In this document: positions 54,527-62,495 of the stretch, one piece after another
Numbering within the stretch: the first letter of the stretch is position 1
Layout: the number at the start of each line of letters is the position of its first letter
NCBI GenBank assembly: GCA_946480475.1
Contig: CAMLJM010000003.1
Coordinates: 73,450-137,449, forward strand
Direction of reading: 5' to 3'
Source of the DNA: an uncultured Alphaproteobacteria bacterium
Lineage (GTDB): Bacteria > Pseudomonadota > Alphaproteobacteria > Micavibrionales > Micavibrionaceae
Length of the DNA: 64,000 bases
The notes under the pieces: generated by a model
What the model saw: only the letters and a program-made list of their open reading frames with translations
Told to the model about the DNA's origin: nothing
Databases searched by the model: none
Translations under genes and position numbers: made by a program

Positions 54527-55921
54527 TTATGCGCTTTGGCGCTTGGCCGTGCTTTCTGTAGTCTGCAAATCGAGATCTTTTTCTTCCCGGAGAGTTTCCT
54601 TAAAACGGACAGGCTTGCCGGCGGGCAGGCCGCTGATTTCACCGTCCTGCATGACGATCTGACCACGGATAACGGTAGCGACGGGCCAGCCTGTGACTTT
54701 CATCCCGTCATAGGGGGTCCAGGCTGATTTGGACTTTTGCTGCTTGTTGGTGATTTCCTTCTTGGCCTTCATATCGACGACGGTAAAGTCTGCGTCATAG
54801 CCAGGGGTGATACGGCCTTTTCCTGCAATCTGATGTACGCGTGCAGGACCATAAGCAGTCAGGTCAACAAAACGCTCCAGTGTCAGGCGGCCCTCATTTA
54901 CATGATTGAGCATCACAGGTACCAGCGTTTGCACCCCGGGCGTGCCGCTCGGGCTTGCCGGATATGTTTTGGCTTTTTCTTCCAATGTGTGGGGGGCGTG
55001 ATCAGAGCCCAGAATATCGATCAGGCCGTTTCTGACAGCTTGCCACAGGGCATCCTGATGGCGCTTTTCACGTATCGGCGGATTCTGCTGGGCATGGGTT
55101 CCCAGACGTTCATAACATTCAGGGGCCGCGAGCGTCAGGTGATTGGGCAGCACTTCGCATGTGGCAATATCACGGTTAGCTGCCAGAATATCAAGTTCTT
55201 CCGCCGTTGATATATGCAGCACATGTACCCGTCGGCCACATTCACGCGCGATACGGATCAGGCGCGTGGTAGCGTTCACGCATGATTCAGGTGAACGCCA
55301 TACGGGGTGCAGTTTTACATCATTGCTGCTGCCGAGAATGGTTTTCTTGTTCTCGTTCATCATCATTTCGTCTTCGGCATGTACGGCTACGATGCGTTTG
55401 CCGTTTGATAATACAGCGCGCACTTCGTCATCCGTAGCTGACAGCAAGTCGCCTGTTGATGAACCCATGAAAATTTTGACGCCGCAAGAACCGGGCAGGT
55501 TTTCCCAGGTGGCCAGATTCGGTGCATTGACAGCTGTACCGCCGAAATAGAAAGCATAGTCGCAGTAGGCTGACTGGCTGGCGATATCCATCTTTTGCGC
55601 CAGCGTTTCGGGTGTGGTTGTCAGTGGCGTTGTATTCGGCATTTCAAAGATGGCTGTCACGCCGCCTGCAGCCGCCGCCATGGTGCCATGTTCCAGGTCT
55701 TCCTTATGTGTGGCACCAGGTTCACGGAAGTGAACCTGCGTATCAATAACGCCCGGCAATATGTGAAGTCCGCGGCAGGGTAAAATAACCGCTGCATCAA
55801 CGCCATCTAGATCGCCCAGTTTGGCGACTTTTCCATTGCGTACGCCAATGTCCACTTCCACAGTCATACCGGGCAGAACGACGGTGCCGCCGCGCAGGAT
55901 GAGGTCGAAAGTTTCTGACAT
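54527..55921 (-). CDS. pyrC: Dihydroorotase (class I type)
   Basis: Amidohydrolase forming dihydroorotate in pyrimidine synthesis; 464 residues. The expected HxH metal pair reads QVH in GVIDTQVHFREPG: the first histidine is Gln. Other ligands remain: the carbamylated Lys in CGVKIFMGSST, His in VHAEDE and VLHISTAEE, and Asp in LGSDHAPHTLEEK. I recall the same Gln in other alphaproteobacterial homologues, so this may be a distinct but functional subgroup. An alternative is a related cyclic amidase. It is monocistronic here, away from pyrF and pyrB. Confidence 0.85.
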   Translation of the reverse strand: MSETFDLILRGGTVVLPGMTVEVDIGVRNGKVAKLGDLDGVDAAVILPCRGLHILPGVIDTQVHFREPGATHKEDLEHGTMAAAAGGVTAIFEMPNTTPLTTTPETLAQKMDIASQSAYCDYAFYFGGTAVNAPNLATWENLPGSCGVKIFMGSSTGDLLSATDDEVRAVLSNGKRIVAVHAEDEMMMNENKKTILGSSNDVKLHPVWRSPESCVNATTRLIRIARECGRRVHVLHISTAEELDILAANRDIATCEVLPNHLTLAAPECYERLGTHAQQNPPIREKRHQDALWQAVRNGLIDILGSDHAPHTLEEKAKTYPASPSGTPGVQTLVPVMLNHVNEGRLTLERFVDLTAYGPARVHQIAGKGRITPGYDADFTVVDMKAKKEITNKQQKSKSAWTPYDGMKVTGWPVATVIRGQIVMQDGEISGLPAGKPVRFKETLREEKDLDLQTTESTAKRQSA

Positions 55922-56062
55922 TGGTTGTGCCTTTCAGGAAAAAGAGGGATTCACGCCTATTGGTAAACAATTTATGATCTTACAGACGCCTAACTATACA
56001 AATACACAGAAAATTAAACATTACCATAAATAATTCTAGGGAAAAGAAGGACTTCGCCTGCC

Positions 56063-56953
56063 ATGCAGCTCATCCGGGAAAGCCCCGAACATCATTTCCT
56101 GACATTCCTGGAAAAGGTCAAACAAGAAGGGGCCAACTGGGTTGCGATCCATTGCGCGCAATCGGAAACGCTTTCACATGATGACCTGATCGAACACCCT
56201 GAATATATCAGAGGCAAACTTCATACTTACAAAAAAGATTGCGAAGCCTTGGGCCAGCAATTACAGAAGGCGGGTGCCGAATATTCAGAGGCTACGCTTT
56301 ATTATTTCAGCGACGGCGATTTATTGCTGCTGATGAAACCATCCGGTGGAGTTGAAGAAAACACCATCCAGAATTTTTATCGCGAATTGGCTGCTGAACG
56401 CAGTGGCCGCTATTGCCGCTATGGCAATCTTGCCAAGGATATATATAGCTATCAGCGTTTGGCGGATGAGCGTTTGCATTCGGCTCGTCGAATGTTTGCA
56501 TACGAAGCCATGACCGATGAAGCAAAAGTCAGCTCCATCCCTATCCGTCGCGGGCGTCGTAAAGATACATTAGTATTGATTGTTGAAGATGACCGGTTTA
56601 GTGCCGCTTATGCCGCCAATATCCTGAACAAGGATTATGAGATCGTTCATTCAAAAACCGGTGAAGAGGCTATCATTGATTATATAGAGCATGCACCGGA
56701 CATTGTGTTCCAGGATATACATCTTCCCGGTCTTGATGGTCATCAAACGCTCAATGCGATCAAAAAAATCGATCCTGACGCCTATGTTGTGATGCTGAGC
56801 GTCGATGCGGTAAAAACCAATATTGTAGAAGCCTCCAAGGGCGGTGCTGCCGGGTTCCTGAAAAAACCGTTCACCAAAGATCGCATGATCGGCATGGTAA
56901 AAACGTCGCCTTTCTATAAAACGCCGCGTACGCCCGGTATCCGCCAGACTTAA
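56063..56953 (+). CDS. Response regulator with an unfamiliar N-terminal domain
   Basis: A 296-residue protein. The C-terminal ~120 residues are a receiver domain: acidic pair in LIVEDDRFSAAYA, acceptor Asp in VFQDIHLPGLDGHQ, Thr/Ser-position in VVMLSVDA, and Lys in GFLKKPFTKD. The N-terminal ~165 residues have no recognisable DNA-binding or enzymatic signature; they are mixed α/β with an acidic, tyrosine-rich centre (YSEATLYYFSDGDLLLLMKP). No kinase gene is adjacent. It lies between the divergent dihydroorotase gene and cysS (start 55 bp downstream). The output is unknown; protein–protein signalling is the simplest guess. Confidence 0.85.
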   Translation: MQLIRESPEHHFLTFLEKVKQEGANWVAIHCAQSETLSHDDLIEHPEYIRGKLHTYKKDCEALGQQLQKAGAEYSEATLYYFSDGDLLLLMKPSGGVEENTIQNFYRELAAERSGRYCRYGNLAKDIYSYQRLADERLHSARRMFAYEAMTDEAKVSSIPIRRGRRKDTLVLIVEDDRFSAAYAANILNKDYEIVHSKTGEEAIIDYIEHAPDIVFQDIHLPGLDGHQTLNAIKKIDPDAYVVMLSVDAVKTNIVEASKGGAAGFLKKPFTKDRMIGMVKTSPFYKTPRTPGIRQT

Positions 56954-57008
56954 ACCTTGAATGTTCCCATAAAATCATGTTTTCTGGAGGCTTAAACCGG
57001 AAGGCGCT

Positions 57009-58397
57009 ATGACGACTTTAAAACTGCATAATACGCTGACGGGCCAGAAAGAGGCCTTCGTTCCCGTAGATCCCGCCCATGTGCGTGTCTATGCCTGTGG
57101 TCCTACGGTTTACAACTATGCGCATATCGGTAATGGCCGCATGGCCGTCGTGTTCGACCAGCTGGTGCGTGTTTTACGTACGCTTTATCCGCGTGTGACT
57201 TATGTCTCCAATATTACGGATGTGGATGACAAGATCATGGATGCCGCCAAACAGACGGGCGAGCCGATTGATGCGATCACGTGCAAGTTCGAAAAAATTT
57301 ATAACGAAGATATGGCGGCGCTGGGTGTGATTACCCCCGATGTGCAGCCCCGTGCCACTGAACATATTGCTGAAATGATTACGCAAATTGAACAGCTCAT
57401 TGCGCGTGGTCATGCTTATGAAGCTCAGGGTCATGTGCTGTTCCATGTGCCGTCATTCCCGGCGTATGGCAAACTTTCTGGCCGTAACCGCGATGAACAG
57501 ATCGCTGGCGCGCGTGTCGAAGTGTCACCGTTCAAGAAAGACCCGGCGGACTTTGTTCTGTGGAAACCTTCTACTGATGATCAGGTGGGCTGGGACTCGC
57601 CCTGGGGTCGTGGCCGTCCTGGCTGGCACATTGAATGCTCGGCGATGGCAGAGAAACATCTGGGCCTGCCGTTCGATATTCATGGGGGCGGCGCTGATTT
57701 GAAGTTTCCGCACCACGAGAACGAGATCGCACAAAGCTGCTGCGCGCATGGTCATGCCCATGATATGGCGACATTCTCGAAATACTGGATTCACAATGGT
57801 TTTGTGACTGCTGACGGCGAGAAAATGTCAAAATCCATTGGCAATATTCGCCTAGTGCATGACCTGATCACTTCGTACCCGGGGGAGATTCTGCGTCTGA
57901 CATTATTGTCCGCGCATTATCGCGCTCCTTTAAGCTTTAGTGGTGATGCGCTTGATCAGGCACGTTCTACGCTTGATCGGTATTACCGCATATTGCTGGA
58001 TCTGAAAGATATCGATGCTGTTGCGGGCGATGTGCCTTCATCTGTAATGGATGCTTTATGTGATGATCTGAACACACCGCAGGTGATTGCCGAGCTGAAT
58101 GCCCTGGTGCGCGATGTGTCTTCCGCAGATCTTCTGAAGAAGAAAGAGATCAAGGCACAGTTGCTGGCGGCAGGTAATCTGTTGGGCTTGCTGCAACAAG
58201 ATCCTGCTACATGGCTGGGTTATGGTGTGCAGGATGGGGTTGATGCGGGCGCGATTGAAGCGTTGCTGCAGGAACGGGTTGATGCGCGTAAATCTAAAAA
58301 TTTCGCGCGCGCCGATGAAATCCGTAAGGAACTGACGGCGATGGGTATCGAGATTGAAGATACGCCTGCGGGCACCAAATGGCGCAAGGCGTCCTAA
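57009..58397 (+). CDS. cysS: Cysteinyl-tRNA synthetase
   Basis: Class I synthetase, 462 residues. The zinc Cys is in YACGPTVYNYAHIGN, which also holds the HIGH-type motif (HIGN is usual in this family); further zinc ligands are in WHIECSAMAEKHLG and HHENEIAQS; KMSKS is in GEKMSKSIGN. It ends with the family's DTPAGTKWR. GGAAGG lies before ATG 57009. Its last 4 bp overlap the 3' end of the convergent pilin-like gene. Confidence 0.97.
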   Translation: MTTLKLHNTLTGQKEAFVPVDPAHVRVYACGPTVYNYAHIGNGRMAVVFDQLVRVLRTLYPRVTYVSNITDVDDKIMDAAKQTGEPIDAITCKFEKIYNEDMAALGVITPDVQPRATEHIAEMITQIEQLIARGHAYEAQGHVLFHVPSFPAYGKLSGRNRDEQIAGARVEVSPFKKDPADFVLWKPSTDDQVGWDSPWGRGRPGWHIECSAMAEKHLGLPFDIHGGGADLKFPHHENEIAQSCCAHGHAHDMATFSKYWIHNGFVTADGEKMSKSIGNIRLVHDLITSYPGEILRLTLLSAHYRAPLSFSGDALDQARSTLDRYYRILLDLKDIDAVAGDVPSSVMDALCDDLNTPQVIAELNALVRDVSSADLLKKKEIKAQLLAAGNLLGLLQQDPATWLGYGVQDGVDAGAIEALLQERVDARKSKNFARADEIRKELTAMGIEIEDTPAGTKWRKAS

Positions 58398-59206
58398 CGC
58401 GCAACCAACACCTGGTAATAAACGTTATCGCCTGATCCTGAATCTATGTAGCATCCGGCGGTTTTGCCGCTCAGGAAGGATGATTCATCACTGATAACGG
58501 AATCGTAAGCATAAGTGCCCGCAAACAGGTTTGATAAAGATATGTCGCTGTCAGTGGGTAGGGGGTCGCCTTTCTCGGCATAACCCAGAATATAGTTTAT
58601 CAGCTGGCAAACCTCGGGTTTGATGAACCTTACCGCCATCAGCAATTCGTTACAGTCTGCCGTGCCACAATCGAGGCCAATATGTTCGACAGCATTGTCG
58701 CCACTGAAGATATAAACGGCTGCCGGGTTGGTTACGGCCAGTGCAGGCGGGCCACGGAACAGAACGCCGCCACCCTGCGGGTTAAAAATTTCGGCACGTG
58801 GTTCATCATCATATGTGCCGTAGTTAGAATCCGCATCGGGATGTGCAAAACTAAGTTCGGTATCCCTTACGCCACGTAAACGTAACTGGCCCACCGATTT
58901 CGCTATGGTATCACCATAAGAAATCATTTCGGATGCGGCTAGCTGGGCGCGGTCTTCCGAGAGCCCTTTGCCAGCCGAGCGCGAGCTTTGCGAAACGGCA
59001 AAGGAAAGCGCCGCCAGCAAGGCGATGGCGATAAAGATATAAACAATAGCGTTGCCACTTTCTGAAATCCCACTCTGCCGGGCTGCAAATAATGAATATC
59101 TGCGTTGCCGTTGCTCACGTACCTGTACGTACGCTGCGCGACGGTTCTCGATATTCATTATTTTCGCCACGGCACAGCGAATTTCAGTAAACACTTTCAT
59201 GTTCAC
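58394..59206 (-). CDS. Single-pass membrane protein with a pilin-like helix
   Basis: A 270-residue protein with a ~47-residue basic N-terminus, then ESGNAIVYIFIAIALLAALSF, a hydrophobic helix preceded by Ser-Gly-Asn-Ala and resembling the start of type IV/Tad pilins or pseudopilins, though the leader is much longer than usual and no Gly–Phe–x4–Glu cleavage site is obvious. The rest is extracytoplasmic, with paired cysteines (DCGTADC, and single Cys in PEVCQLI and AGCYID). No family can be named with confidence. It is 6 bp from the next minus-strand gene, likely an operon. A pseudopilin role is only suggested. Confidence 0.6.
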   Translation of the reverse strand: MNMKVFTEIRCAVAKIMNIENRRAAYVQVREQRQRRYSLFAARQSGISESGNAIVYIFIAIALLAALSFAVSQSSRSAGKGLSEDRAQLAASEMISYGDTIAKSVGQLRLRGVRDTELSFAHPDADSNYGTYDDEPRAEIFNPQGGGVLFRGPPALAVTNPAAVYIFSGDNAVEHIGLDCGTADCNELLMAVRFIKPEVCQLINYILGYAEKGDPLPTDSDISLSNLFAGTYAYDSVISDESSFLSGKTAGCYIDSGSGDNVYYQVLVAR

Positions 59207-59212
59207 AGTCTA

Positions 59213-59617
59213 TCAGACCCTGAATTTTTTGAAATCAGCTTCATTGCTGCAGGGTATGTGGACAGGAATGGTTTTAAAACCATGGGCGACCAGTGTCAGA
59301 AAGGTTGCGCGGCCAGAGCCGATTTCCACATTATCCATCATGCCGATACCTAAAATAGGCTTATCCAGGGGCTGTTTGCCGGAAAGGGCGACTTCTACGG
59401 CTTCGCGGCGGGGTCGTTCGGTTTCGGATAATTCATGGACGGATTTGATTCGGCCATCAGGTAAAAGCCATTCAAATGAGAATAGGGATTCACGCCAGCT
59501 TTTCATGATTTTGGCCGTATCAACGGTAATTTCCATGTAATGCCCGGCGCGGCCTGTGGCCACAGGGTTATCACGAAAATTCACATGCTGTTGTTCAGCC
59601 GAAGGTGTCGCGGGCAT
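59213..59617 (-). CDS. Unrecognised 134-residue protein
   Basis: A soluble protein with core segments SWRESLFSFEWLLPDGRIKSVHELSE and GKQPLDKPILGIGMMDNVEIGSG, ending VHIPCSNEADFKKFRV. No signal peptide. It resembles small conserved hypothetical proteins but I cannot place it. It is co-directional with the pilin-like gene 6 bp downstream and divergent from the zf-CHCC gene. Confidence 0.65.
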   Translation of the reverse strand: MPATPSAEQQHVNFRDNPVATGRAGHYMEITVDTAKIMKSWRESLFSFEWLLPDGRIKSVHELSETERPRREAVEVALSGKQPLDKPILGIGMMDNVEIGSGRATFLTLVAHGFKTIPVHIPCSNEADFKKFRV

Positions 59618-59709
59618 GGGTTACCTGATCCTCTTGAATCTTAAGACTGTCAGTGTCAGATTACGGGGGAATTGGAAATAAATCGTAAAGCCTTTAAATA
59701 TTAGGGAAA

Positions 59710-59907
59710 ATGCCTATGACCACGCCTGCATCCAGCCGTTCGACAGCCGCCCCGGAAGTTATCATTGTCGATGATGACGCCGATGAAGTTTCCTGCGATG
59801 GCGGTTCCCCGGCACTCGGACATCCTCTGGTCTGGTATAGCTTTGATGGCAAAGACAAAGTTGTTTGCGGCTATTGTGACCGTGAATTCGTGAAGCGCGC
59901 GTCTTAA
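59710..59907 (+). CDS. Zinc-finger (zf-CHCC) protein
   Basis: A 65-residue protein with the CHCC zinc-finger pattern: Cys and His in CDGGSPALGHP, and the pair in VVCGYCDREF (C-x8-H-x14-C-x2-C). The domain is shared with the mitochondrial complex I subunit NDUFS6 and small alphaproteobacterial proteins of the same size. The N-terminus is acidic and disordered (IIVDDDADE). It may assist respiratory complex I assembly, by analogy with mitochondria. Confidence 0.86.
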   Translation: MPMTTPASSRSTAAPEVIIVDDDADEVSCDGGSPALGHPLVWYSFDGKDKVVCGYCDREFVKRAS

Positions 59908-59915
59908 CCGTCCGT

Positions 59916-59945
59916 TTGATTTTCTGAGATATTATTCTATATAAT
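59916..59945 (+). promoter_or_regulatory. Sigma-70-like promoter of hsp20–DUF1150
   Basis: TTGATT (59916-59921), an 18-bp spacer and a perfect TATAAT (59940-59945). The predicted transcript would start near 59952, giving a leader of about 66 nt. No heat-shock sigma-32 consensus is obvious, which fits post-transcriptional heat control. Confidence 0.6.
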
Positions 59946-59951
59946 TTTCAA

Positions 59952-60017
59952 GACAGTGCTGCATGGTGCGGGCTGTTCTTATGTCTGCTTGCTCATAACT
60001 GAGGAGAGATTTTAATT
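59952..60017 (+). ncRNA. Candidate ROSE-like RNA thermometer
   Basis: Leader of the small heat-shock gene. TTGCTC (59989-59994) faces GAGGAG (60001-60006), the Shine-Dalgarno. Pairs are C59994-G60001, T59993-A60002 and C59992-G60003, a G·G opposition at 59991/60004, then T59990-A60005 and T59989·G60006, extended by TCT (59984-59986) with AGA (60007-60009). A UUGCU element sequestering the Shine-Dalgarno with a G opposite G is the hallmark of ROSE thermometers. A second upstream stem, GACAGT/GGCTGTT (about 59952-59977), completes a multi-hairpin leader. The type call is by structure inspection only. Confidence 0.6.
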
Positions 60018-60512
60018 ATGAACACGACAAGATTATCCCTGTTTGACCACCCGTTTTTTCTGGGCTTCGACCATTTCGAGCGTGAGTTTGACCGGATCAA
60101 GAAAACCGCCGATGGCTATCCGCCCTATAACGTTGAACAGGTTGGTGATAACGCTTTGCGCATTACACTCGCGGTAGCGGGCTTTACCATGAGTGATCTT
60201 GATATAGAGCTTGAGAATAATCAGCTCACGATTCGCGGTAAGCAAGAAGACGACCAGCAACGTATTTATCTGCACCGTGGTATCGCTGCACGGCAGTTCC
60301 AGCGCAGTTTTGTACTGGCTGATGGCATACAGGTGCAGGGTGCCACACTCGATAACGGTTTGCTCCATATCGACATGGTAAGGATCCAGCCGGAGAGCAC
60401 AGCACGGAAGATCGCTATTCAGTCTTCTGCAAATACAAACGGACAGCAGAAAATTTCAGGGCCGCAGGCTATAGATGTTGAAGTTACAAACGGTCAGGGA
60501 GTGAAAAAATGA
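60018..60512 (+). CDS. Small heat-shock protein Hsp20/IbpA type
   Basis: ATP-independent holdase chaperone, 164 residues. The α-crystallin domain runs from YPPYNVEQVGDNALRITLAVAGF to the family's FQRSFVLADGIQVQGATLDNGLLHI; the C-terminal IxI-type anchor is seen as RKIAIQ. Start ATG 60018 lies 11 nt after AGGAG. It is translationally coupled (ATGA) to a DUF1150 gene, a pair conserved in alphaproteobacteria. A long Gln/Gly-rich C-terminal extension follows the anchor. Confidence 0.95.
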   Translation: MNTTRLSLFDHPFFLGFDHFEREFDRIKKTADGYPPYNVEQVGDNALRITLAVAGFTMSDLDIELENNQLTIRGKQEDDQQRIYLHRGIAARQFQRSFVLADGIQVQGATLDNGLLHIDMVRIQPESTARKIAIQSSANTNGQQKISGPQAIDVEVTNGQGVKK

Positions 60513-60739
60513 ATGCATTTACACCATCTCCTGAAGATGCACTGCGTAATATTTCGGCACAGGACTTTCTGACTTTTGGCATCCAGCAGGTGGCTTATAT
60601 TCGCCCTGTGATGGCGCAGGGGGCATTGGTATGGTCGCTTCACGCTGCTGATGGTACGGCGCTCACTGTGCAGAACAGTGCTCATGTGGCGGCTGTTGTC
60701 GCGCGTCAGAATGACCTGGAACCTGTCTCGCTTCATTAA
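60509..60739 (+). CDS. DUF1150 family protein
   Basis: A 76-residue protein typical of DUF1150: the core DFLTFGIQQVAYIRPV followed by LHAADGTALTV and the end VVARQNDLEPVSLH. It overlaps the hsp20 gene by 4 bp and is therefore co-translated with it. Its function is unknown; association with Hsp20 suggests a stress or chaperone accessory role. A strong hairpin follows. Confidence 0.9.
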   Translation: MNAFTPSPEDALRNISAQDFLTFGIQQVAYIRPVMAQGALVWSLHAADGTALTVQNSAHVAAVVARQNDLEPVSLH

Positions 60740-60758
60740 TTCACAAATTCGGAAAGGC

Positions 60759-60793
60759 GAAATGCCGATGGCAAGGAGCGCCATCGGCATTTC
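60759..60793. terminator. Terminator hairpin after hsp20–DUF1150
   Basis: A perfect 14-bp stem, GAAATGCCGATGGC (60759-60772) with GCCATCGGCATTTC (60780-60793), around a 7-nt loop, then TTACATT. It lies between convergent DUF1150 and ptsN and can act in both directions. Confidence 0.8.
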
Positions 60794-60915
60794 TTACATT
60801 GGAAAGATGTGAACCCAAACAGTTCCCCCTTCCAAACCGTATATCCATTTTCAGAATGGCGGTTCGTCAGGGGTTTTGTCAAACCATATCGGGAATTGTA
60901 TGTAGTAATAAGGGC

Positions 60916-61494
60916 TTAAGCAGCGGCTGCCAGAAGGCGCTGGTTGCCCTGCTCCAGCAGGCTGCGGATGGCATCGGCATCCCTTGCGCTACGCAAATCT
61001 TCCAGCAAGTCAGGATTGCGCATTAAGCGCGATATGCGCGACAGGCGGCGCAGATGATGAGGACCGTCGCCGCCAGGGGATAACAGCATCACAACCAGAT
61101 CTACGGGTGCATCATCGACAGCATTGAAATCAAGCGGACGTTGCAGGCGGACAAATGCCATAACGGGTTTTTGCAAGGTTGGAAGGCGCAGATGAGGAAT
61201 AGCGACACCTTCGCCTATGCCTGAACTGGCCTGTTCTTCCCGCGCCATGAGTTGCGAGAGCAACGTACGGGCCGGGAAACCGGTGATATCATTAATTTTC
61301 CGGCACATCGTTTGATATAGCTGGGTGATCTGGTTGGCTTTCAGATCGGGCAGGATCAGATCGATCCACAGGCGTTCATCATCAGAAACGTACAAGGTAA
61401 AACCTTTTGATTCGGGTGTAACGTTGCGCATGAAATACAACAGAAGGTCGTGCTGTACCAGAAGAAATTTTTGATTGCGGTAATCAATATACAT
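60916..61494 (-). CDS. ptsN: PTS IIA-like nitrogen-regulatory protein PtsN
   Basis: EIIA-Ntr, the phosphate acceptor of the nitrogen PTS that modulates potassium, nitrogen and stress pathways. The active-site His is in GEGVAIPHLRLP (residue ~101), with the usual LVVMLLSPGGDGPHHLRRLSRISRLMRN downstream. At 192 residues from ATG 61494 it is about 35-40 residues longer than the standard ~154, because of an N-terminal YIDYRNQKFLLVQHDLLLYF segment. No Shine-Dalgarno is visible for this start or for an internal Met, so the true start is unsure. It lies after hpf, in the usual rpoN–hpf–ptsN order, but behind an hpf terminator. Confidence 0.93.
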   Translation of the reverse strand: MYIDYRNQKFLLVQHDLLLYFMRNVTPESKGFTLYVSDDERLWIDLILPDLKANQITQLYQTMCRKINDITGFPARTLLSQLMAREEQASSGIGEGVAIPHLRLPTLQKPVMAFVRLQRPLDFNAVDDAPVDLVVMLLSPGGDGPHHLRRLSRISRLMRNPDLLEDLRSARDADAIRSLLEQGNQRLLAAAA

Positions 61495-61524
61495 AGCCAA
61501 TTACGCATGGTTTTTTACAAAGTA

Positions 61525-61547
61525 AAACGCCCCATTTAGGGGCGTTT
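61525..61547 (-). terminator. Terminator between hpf and ptsN
   Basis: AAACGCCCC (61525-61533), loop ATTTA, GGGGCGTTT (61539-61547): a perfect 9-bp stem followed, on the minus strand, by TACTTTG. It would separate or attenuate ptsN from rpoN–hpf. Confidence 0.85.
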
Positions 61548-61575
61548 GAAATCAGGTCATTTTTACGAATCATAA

Positions 61576-62325
61576 TCAGGCGCGTTTTTTGGCCTTCTTC
61601 GCCGTCGTTTTCTTTGCCGCCGATTTTTTCTTCACCGGCAATTTCTTGACGTTCGATTTGGCCACAGGTTTCTTGGCCACCTTTTTGCCCGGCTTTTTCT
61701 TTGACACGGCTTTCTTCACAGGTGCCGCTGAAGCTTTTACCACCTTGGCCACATCACCGGGGTCGACCCAGCCGATGTTACCATCGGCACGGCGATACAC
61801 CATATTGATGCCACCGTGTTTCGCACTGCGGAACAGGAAAGCATTCTGATGCGCAAGATCAAGGCGCATCACGGCTTCTGAGACTGTCAATGTCGGGATA
61901 TTGGTGGCCATTTCGGCAATTACCAATGCTTCGTCTTTTAGCGGTTCTTCTTCATCGTCATTACTGGATAATGTGTAATCACGTGCCGATAGCAGGTTTT
62001 CCGGTGAACGCTGCAGGCGGTCATGGTGATCACGCAGGCGGCGTTTATAGCGACGGAGTTGCTTTGCCGCTTTCTCGGCAGCGGTATCGAAAGATAAATA
62101 GGCATCACCTTCTTCGGCATCGGCCATTACCATGATCTGACTGCCAATACGGACAGAGATATGGGCGCGCACGAGACCGTGGCCATGTCCCTCTTTCGAG
62201 AAAGTTACGTTTGCATCAGTGCCATGATTGAAATATTTGCTGTTCATTTCCTCCAGCTTGTCGGTTACATGGGTGCGCAGGGCATCGCCCACGCTCATCT
62301 GTTTACCTTGTACGGTAATTTGCAT
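61576..62325 (-). CDS. hpf: Long-form ribosome hibernation promoting factor with basic tail
   Basis: Binds and dimerises inactive ribosomes. The N-terminal RMF/YfiA-like domain (MQITVQGKQMSVGDALRTHV…) is followed by the C-terminal dimerisation domain (VSEAVMRLDLAHQNAFLFRSAKHGGINMVYRRADGNIGW). About 50 further residues form a lysine/alanine/proline tail (VKKAVSKKKPGKK…AAKKTTAKKAKK) resembling histone H1-like bacterial proteins. ATG 62325 is used because MQITV is the family start and GGAAGTGA precedes it; an ATG five codons earlier is in frame. Long HPFs in alphaproteobacteria are usually ~190-200 residues, so the tail is an addition. Confidence 0.94.
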   Translation of the reverse strand: MQITVQGKQMSVGDALRTHVTDKLEEMNSKYFNHGTDANVTFSKEGHGHGLVRAHISVRIGSQIMVMADAEEGDAYLSFDTAAEKAAKQLRRYKRRLRDHHDRLQRSPENLLSARDYTLSSNDDEEEPLKDEALVIAEMATNIPTLTVSEAVMRLDLAHQNAFLFRSAKHGGINMVYRRADGNIGWVDPGDVAKVVKASAAPVKKAVSKKKPGKKVAKKPVAKSNVKKLPVKKKSAAKKTTAKKAKKRA

Positions 62326-62495
62326 GGCAGTCACTTCCATTCATTATGGGTTTTGGGAATGTTGGTAAGCGGAATTTTTGAAGGATTAAATTTCTTTGGC
62401 AAATGTCCCTCCTCTTTCCATCTTAGGCTTAAGAGTATTGTCAAATCATTAAGGAATGATTATGGCGTTACATCATTGATTTAGGTCAAAAATAG

